A stretch of 16,403 nucleotides of DNA from Deltaproteobacteria bacterium (GTDB taxonomy: Bacteria; Desulfobacterota_B; Binatia; UBA9968). Location of the stretch: assembly GCA_005879255.1 (NCBI GenBank), contig VBKY01000188.1, positions 1 to 16,403 on the forward strand, in the 5' to 3' direction. Every line of letters starts with the position of its first letter. Position 1 is the first letter of the stretch. Below are positions 13,005-16,403 of this stretch, piece by piece. The position numbers and the translations under genes were made by a program. The notes beneath the pieces are model-generated. The model was not told the DNA's origin and searched no databases. It was given only the letters and a program-made list of their open reading frames with translations.

Positions 13005-13801
13005 CTGTTCCATCATGCGATTTAGTAATTTGGCGCCGCGCAGAAACTCTCCTTCCAGCGGCCGCCCGTCGCGTTCGAGCGCCATGGACTGGCCGAGGTC
13101 GCCTTTGGCGACGGCGCCGACTGCCCGGGTCACTTCCGTGGTCGGCGAGACGAGATCGTCGATCAAAGTGTTGAGCGAAACGATTTCATCGGCCCAGCCG
13201 CCGCCGAGACCGGCGAGCGAAAATCGCCGACTGAGCTTGCCTTCCTTACCGACCACCCGGCAGATGCGCGCGGTCTCCCTGGCGCGCCGCTCGCTGACGG
13301 TCAAAATTTCGTTCATCACGTCCGCCATCTTGCCGACGGCGCCGGTCCAGGTGTGCGGTAGGCGCGCCGAGAAATCGCCGTTACGGTATTGCACTAGGAC
13401 GTTCATCAACTGCCCTAACTCCGCCGAATATTCCTGATCGTTTGGCTGATTGAGTTTGCCGTTGGTTTTCGGCCCCCCACGGCGGCGCGCTGATTGGACG
13501 ATTTCTCGACTTCCCTGCATGCGGCAATCTCCTTACCGAGTAAATATTTTTTTTTGATCAAACGGCGGCTAATTATACATGCATACCCTTAGCGCCGACA
13601 GCTCTTTTCGACCCCATTCCACAGCGTTTGCCGTCATCGCGCAGGCGCATCATCGCCCTACCTTTTTTGCAATTTTCAACATAAAAAACTAGTCCCGGTC
13701 GAGCTGCGCCCACTACGGGCAAATTTTCTAAGGAGGATATATTTCAGAAAAGGCGCAAAAACACAAAAATGTCGCGGTTGTGCGACGGCTTACAACTGTG
13801 C

Positions 13802-13816
13802 GCAAAAGACATGCCC
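13802..13816 (-). promoter_or_regulatory. Sigma-54-like promoter for the poly-HAMP kinase
   Basis: The minus strand reads GGGCATG-TCTT-TTGC, with the -24 GG at 13814-13815 and the -12 GC at 13802-13803, an exact GG-N10-GC spacing. It matches the TGGCACG-N4-TTGC consensus except at two positions. Initiation would fall near 13790, leaving an untranslated leader of about 270 bases. The palindromic sites at 13856-13907 are 50 and 82 bp upstream of the -24 element, within the normal range for enhancer-binding proteins. Confidence 0.5.
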
Positions 13817-13855
13817 GATTGGAAGTATATGGATTTAGTAAACGCCCAGATCATT

Positions 13856-13907
13856 GTGTCCCGAAAACGAAACACATCGGAACCAGTATGCTGCAGAATC
13901 GGGACAC
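13856..13907. promoter_or_regulatory. Tandem palindromic operator (candidate enhancer-binding-protein site)
   Basis: GTGTCCCGAAAACGAAACAC (13856-13875) is an imperfect 20-bp palindrome of the form GTGTCYCG-N4-CGRRACAC. A second half-site, CGGGACAC, ends at 13907, and its 20-bp frame is centred 32 bp, or three helical turns, away from the first. The outer arms GTGTCCCGA and TCGGGACAC are perfect inverted repeats. A related palindrome sits at 16356-16375 ahead of the other sigma-54 promoter. Confidence 0.5.
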
Positions 13908-13926
13908 GATAAGCGAGAAAAGCCTA

Positions 13927-13958
13927 TGGAGTGATAGAATGCTGGAGTGATGGTGTAC
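13927..13958 (+). repeat. Octamer repeat (TGGAGTGA), second locus
   Basis: Four units with an 8-bp period occur: TGGAGTGA (13927), TAGAATGC (13935), TGGAGTGA (13943) and TGGTGTAC (13951). The unit matches the octamers at 76-166 at the other end of the window, so the family is dispersed in intergenic DNA. Confidence 0.65.
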
Positions 13959-13970
13959 GGGAAGACTCGA

Positions 13971-13987
13971 CCGGCCGTCGCGGCCGG
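13971..13987 (+). terminator. GC-rich hairpin, possible terminator for plus-strand transcription
   Basis: CCGGCCG-TCG-CGGCCGG is a perfect 7-bp stem with a 3-base loop. On the plus strand it is followed after a few bases by TCTTTTTTG, a six-T run. All recognised genes here are on the minus strand, where no U run follows. It could therefore limit antisense transcription into the Fis-like gene, or be fortuitous. Confidence 0.3.
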
Positions 13988-14043
13988 GCGAAAATCTTTT
14001 TTGTGCCGCTTATGCCCTTTGTAGTTAATCTAATCCGTTTCTC

Positions 14044-14358
14044 TTATGTCGCGAGCCGTTTGCTCGGCGCTGGGTTCTGTCTGAAGTGTTTTTTGTTCAG
14101 TCCATACTTTTGCATCTTGCGGTACAGGCTACGCAGTCCAATGCCGCAGCTCCTCGCGGTCAAACCGATGCTGCCACCGCAGTCCGCGAGTCTTTGCGCG
14201 AGAAATTGTTTTTCCTTTTCGTCGAGCCATTGGGACAGCGTCGCCGATGCTATTTCTGTCGGTCGTTGATCTCCGTTCGCCTTAAGGAGATCAATTTTTT
14301 CGATGACTCGTTCGCTCCCTGCGGCAAGACGATCATTATCAATCTCGATAGATCCCAT
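14044..14358 (-). CDS. Stand-alone Fis/NtrC-type helix-turn-helix protein
   Basis: The product is 104 residues from the ATG at 14356-14358, which has GAGGAG eight bases upstream. A TTG eight codons earlier overlaps the preceding stop codon and is a less likely start. Residues about 47-87 form an HTH_8 (Fis-type) domain like the C terminus of NtrC-family activators: KEKQFLAQRLADCGGSIGL, then ARSCGIGLRSLYRKMQKYGL with the typical LYRKM recognition helix. There is no receiver and no AAA+ sigma-54-activating domain. The N-terminal 45 residues are hydrophilic and unlike any AAA+ remnant, so it looks like a genuinely short protein. It may bind the palindromes beside the two sigma-54-type promoters as an accessory or repressor, but it cannot itself activate sigma-54 polymerase. 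The upstream PAS gene ends 20 bp before it. Confidence 0.82.
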   Translation of the reverse strand: MGSIEIDNDRLAAGSERVIEKIDLLKANGDQRPTEIASATLSQWLDEKEKQFLAQRLADCGGSIGLTARSCGIGLRSLYRKMQKYGLNKKHFRQNPAPSKRLAT

Positions 14359-14378
14359 ATCGTTGTCTCCTCTATCGC

Positions 14379-15110
14379 TCAAGAGATTTCCTCGACGCGC
14401 TGCTCCGAAGCAAACGTAAATGACTCACGTTCAGAAAGACCTGCGAGCTCGCCCATCAGATCATTTAGCCGTTCGACATCTTGCGTGATGTGGTCGAAGC
14501 TTGGCTGCGGCAGTGCGCAGGTCAAATGCAATAGATCCAATTCACCTACGATCGCCTGCACGCTATTGCCCATATGGTGGATTAGTCCGCGCACGCGCGC
14601 CTCGTCGCGCCGGCCCGCGCGCAAGTGGCGTCCGGTCGCAGCTTTTGTTTGATAGTGGCTCAAAACCGCTGCCTTTCCCGCGGCGCCGACGGGAAGAAGC
14701 ACAGCGGTTTCCTGCAAGGTAACGCTGCGGGCATGGTCTTGCGGAGTAAAACGGTAATGGCAGGAAATTTTTCGTTCACCGCTCCGCAAAGCTTTCCACG
14801 ATGACAAAAAAGTCTCTCGGTCACGACGGTCGATACGATCGAGCCATAGGTTTTGATCGGCGCAAAAATTGTTTTCGCTATAACCCACGAGCGTTTTTGT
14901 TGCGCTGTTAAAAGCGCACTCATTCCGATCAACGCTCCAAAGGGCCACGGCACAGGGAAAAAACTCGAGCAACATGCCGATTGGCATCATCAGAGTCGGC
15001 AATGCGTGCTCGGCTGTGTTTTGGTTCGCGGTTGTGACAGTGGTGCGGTATTGCGGCTGGCCCGCTCGATTCGCCGACGATTCCTGTGGTAATGAATCAA
15101 TAAAAGACAC
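14379..15110 (-). CDS. PAS protein with histidine-kinase dimerisation helix but no ATPase domain
   Basis: This is a 243-residue protein read from the GTG at 15108-15110, preferred because AAGGAG lies eight bases upstream; an earlier in-frame GTG at 15164 has no such site. A PAS-like fold occupies about 46-140 (MLLEFFPCAVALWSVDRNE, LVGYSENNF, the RDRETF region). Then RGLIHHMGNSVQAIVGELDL at about 174-193 resembles the H box of NtrB-like kinases, with His178 as candidate phospho-acceptor. The sequence ends shortly after the second helix, without N, G1 or G2 boxes. It therefore cannot autophosphorylate alone and could be a phosphotransfer or decoy dimerisation protein served by another kinase. 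Its partner is probably the Fis-like protein encoded 20 bp downstream. A C-terminal truncation of an ancestral NtrB-like kinase is the alternative. The PAS assignment is by eye. Confidence 0.72.
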   Translation of the reverse strand: MSFIDSLPQESSANRAGQPQYRTTVTTANQNTAEHALPTLMMPIGMLLEFFPCAVALWSVDRNECAFNSATKTLVGYSENNFCADQNLWLDRIDRRDRETFLSSWKALRSGERKISCHYRFTPQDHARSVTLQETAVLLPVGAAGKAAVLSHYQTKAATGRHLRAGRRDEARVRGLIHHMGNSVQAIVGELDLLHLTCALPQPSFDHITQDVERLNDLMGELAGLSERESFTFASEQRVEEIS

Positions 15111-15198
15111 CCTATTTTCTCCTTCCCAAATTAGCTTAGGTGCGATGTTCCGTACTGGCGGCACCCTCGACCACGGATCTATGCGATTCGCCGAGGCG

Positions 15199-16266
15199 TC
15201 AAATTTCCTGAAAAATAAATTTTTCGATGCACTTCAAGCGCTGATTGTAATCTTCAGGGTAAAGAAACCACTCCGCCGCCGCGACGCTCGAGACCAACGA
15301 GTTGCCGTCTTGCGGCGTGAAACTGAAACCCAACACTTCGCGATCGCCCTTCACCGAGATGCTGCGGATGGGAATGACCGTTTGGCTAAGGATGCGCCCG
15401 AATAATCCATGGTCGCGGCCAAAGGAAAAAACCAAGCTTGCTTGATCCTTATAAGTCAACGCGACCCTGCCGTTGGCCTGGAGTCTTTGCTCCACGTCTT
15501 CAGCCGACACATCCCGCCGCAGCATCAGATTGAAATAGATGACGTGCATATATTGAGTATTCACTCGCAGTGCCGAGGAATACAGATCCAAATCCAATCC
15601 CAGGGTAGCGAACAAATGAAATGCGTCGCGCGCCTGGTGCGTGCCAAATTTGCGATCGTCATGTTTGCTAACTGTCGGCGACGGCAGATATTCGTTTTCC
15701 TGGCTGATATCGCTGGCCCGGCGCATGCACACGAATGTGCCGCGCTCCAAGTTGTTCTCCTTTTCCGGACCCAATGCAATCGCGTCCACCAGCGCGGCCA
15801 GGTTGTGCGTGTTGCAGCTGACTACTTGAAGAAATTTGTCCTCGCCGGGGCGCAGCGCTTGATCGTTGATGCCGCGCGCATACATTTTGCCGAAACCAAA
15901 CTCACTTCCCTGGGCAATGAAACCGTGAGCGTTGTGACCGTAGCGCAGATAGAGCTTTTGCTTATTTTCGTTACCGGCCGGCGTGCAATCAATCACCACC
16001 GCGGCTCGGTCGATGGCTTCCAGCGCGTCGTAGGTCGGTTTCATGCCCATCGAGGTGAACTTTGTCGCTGCCTGCGCGTCGACGGCCAGAGCCGCGCCTT
16101 TACTCTGCAGCGCGAGCACTTTCGATTTATCTGTCAACAGGGGAGTGCGCTTGTGGAAGGTCACCTCAGAGATGCCTAACTCTTTGCGGAAACTGGCGAG
16201 CAATCCGATGAGCGGCTCGCCAATGGTGCCGGTGCCGACCACGTGGACGATTTTTTTTTGCTGCAC
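15199..16266 (-). CDS. Archaeal-type (type II) glyceraldehyde-3-phosphate dehydrogenase-like protein
   Basis: This 355-residue dehydrogenase is read from the GTG at 16264-16266, which has AGGAGG six bases upstream. A longer frame to 16326 would start inside the sigma-54 promoter and is rejected. It opens with a Rossmann dinucleotide motif (VVGTGTIGEP, about 9-18), followed by VVIDCTPAGNENK (about 90-102). Around 147-156 lies VVSCNTHNL, whose Cys151 matches the catalytic Cys of the SCNTTGL motif in archaeal GAPDH. MRRASD and a downstream His-rich stretch also fit that family. Canonical bacterial GAPDH is quite different. The family oxidises glyceraldehyde-3-phosphate to 1,3-bisphosphoglycerate with NAD(P), but substitution of the TG after SCNT by HN leaves substrate specificity open. 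It is the first gene behind a sigma-54 promoter, followed after 88 bp by the PAS gene. Confidence 0.72.
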   Translation of the reverse strand: MQQKKIVHVVGTGTIGEPLIGLLASFRKELGISEVTFHKRTPLLTDKSKVLALQSKGAALAVDAQAATKFTSMGMKPTYDALEAIDRAAVVIDCTPAGNENKQKLYLRYGHNAHGFIAQGSEFGFGKMYARGINDQALRPGEDKFLQVVSCNTHNLAALVDAIALGPEKENNLERGTFVCMRRASDISQENEYLPSPTVSKHDDRKFGTHQARDAFHLFATLGLDLDLYSSALRVNTQYMHVIYFNLMLRRDVSAEDVEQRLQANGRVALTYKDQASLVFSFGRDHGLFGRILSQTVIPIRSISVKGDREVLGFSFTPQDGNSLVSSVAAAEWFLYPEDYNQRLKCIEKFIFQEI

Positions 16267-16309
16267 GGCATGCCTCCTGTTGATGTTACGCTGGGGTACG
16301 CTCTGCTGG

Positions 16310-16325
16310 AGCAACTGTCGTGCCA
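16310..16325 (-). promoter_or_regulatory. Sigma-54 (RpoN) promoter for the gap-PAS-Fis transcript
   Basis: The minus strand reads TGGCACG-ACAG-TTGCT, a complete match to the sigma-54 consensus core. The -24 GG is at 16323-16324 and the -12 GC at 16311-16312, with exact N10 spacing. Predicted initiation is near 16299, giving a leader of about 33 bases to the GTG at 16266 with its AGGAGG site. Confidence 0.82.
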
Positions 16326-16355
16326 CGGTTCTTAGCGAGGCAAGCGAGCTGGTAT

Positions 16356-16375
16356 GTGTCTCGTTTGTGAGACGA
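16356..16375. promoter_or_regulatory. Palindromic site upstream of the sigma-54 promoter
   Basis: GTGTCTCGTTTGTGAGACGA contains the inverted repeat GTCTC-N6-GAGAC. It follows the same GTGTCYCG-N4-NGRGAC pattern as the site at 13856-13875. Its centre is 42 bp upstream of the -24 element, against 50 bp at the other promoter. This is a candidate enhancer-binding-protein site; further copies may lie beyond the right edge. Confidence 0.55.
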
Positions 16376-16403
16376 CGATTTGAGTTTAGATAAATATGAT
16401 TAG

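Larger units (their letters stand above)
13521..14043. other. 523-bp non-coding region between the Fis-like gene and the poly-HAMP kinase
   Basis: No convincing gene was seen here. Reading leftward, it holds a GC hairpin (13971-13987), a copy of the TGGAGTNN octamer repeat (13927-13958), a pair of palindromic sites (13856-13907), a sigma-54-like promoter (13802-13816) and a TATAAT hexamer on the minus strand (13572-13577) without a good -35 partner. A TTTGATCAAA palindrome (13553-13562) adjoins a T-rich run next to the ribosome site. A 70-codon plus-strand frame (13741-13950) starts at ATT behind AGGAGG, but it overlaps the regulatory elements. Confidence 0.6.

Noticed and set aside
13856..13907. 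Inverted repeat considered as an intrinsic terminator of the Fis-like gene
   Set aside because: The arms are separated by 34 bases and no U run follows on either strand. Placement ahead of a sigma-54-like promoter fits an operator better.
14086..14652. 188-codon plus-strand frame spanning the Fis-like and PAS genes
   Set aside because: It is antisense to a recognisable HTH and a kinase H box, and has no domain of its own.
15409..16179. 256-codon plus-strand frame opposite the GAPDH-like gene
   Set aside because: The minus strand has clear family motifs and a good ribosome site; the plus frame has neither.

Overview
The window is almost entirely signal-transduction genes, all on the minus strand and transcribed right to left. 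Moderately high G+C, Proteobacteria-like Shine-Dalgarno sites, dispersed short intergenic repeats and an archaeal-type glyceraldehyde-3-phosphate dehydrogenase relative suggest an uncultured non-cyanobacterial bacterium, perhaps a deltaproteobacterial, Tectomicrobia, Binatota or NC10-like lineage. That placement is a weak inference. No rRNA, tRNA, CRISPR array, insertion sequence or integrase was seen.

Right-hand block (about 14.0-16.4 kb). A near-perfect sigma-54 promoter (16310-16325) with an upstream palindrome precedes a three-gene set: a type II GAPDH-like dehydrogenase, a PAS protein with a histidine-kinase dimerisation helix but no ATPase domain, and a stand-alone Fis/NtrC-type DNA-binding protein. 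A 523-bp non-coding region follows. It holds a second sigma-54-like promoter and a palindrome of the same design, which suggests that one enhancer-binding regulator controls both transcripts.

Centre (7.27-13.52 kb). A giant soluble hybrid histidine kinase contains eleven 92-residue HAMP repeats, a GAF domain, a HisKA/HATPase core and three receivers. As given, the reading frame is broken by a 43-bp deletion inside the repeat array, leaving 717-codon and 1376-codon pieces. This is either a real lesion or a repeat-assembly error.

Left-hand block (0.15-7.15 kb). A tightly packed operon encodes receiver-HisKA_2 kinase, receiver-HisKA kinase, KaiC, KaiB-1, KaiB-2, PAS-HisKA kinase and a broken receiver, with a further receiver gene running off the left edge. 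Most junctions are 4-bp overlaps or gaps of a few bases. This looks like a KaiA-less KaiBC timing or stress module wired directly to phosphorelay proteins. KaiC carries a predicted C-terminal coiled-coil tail and a Ser-Ser pair where cyanobacterial KaiC has its Ser-Thr autophosphorylation pair. KaiB-2 is translationally coupled to a kinase, recalling the KaiB-like-domain kinase SasA in split form. The two HisKA kinases flanking kaiC-kaiB-kaiB share a duplicated catalytic core.

The most interesting points are the KaiBC-phosphorelay operon with two kaiB genes, the paired sigma-54 promoters sharing one palindrome next to an orphan NtrC-type DNA-binding domain, and the 11-fold poly-HAMP array with a 552-bp higher-order period.
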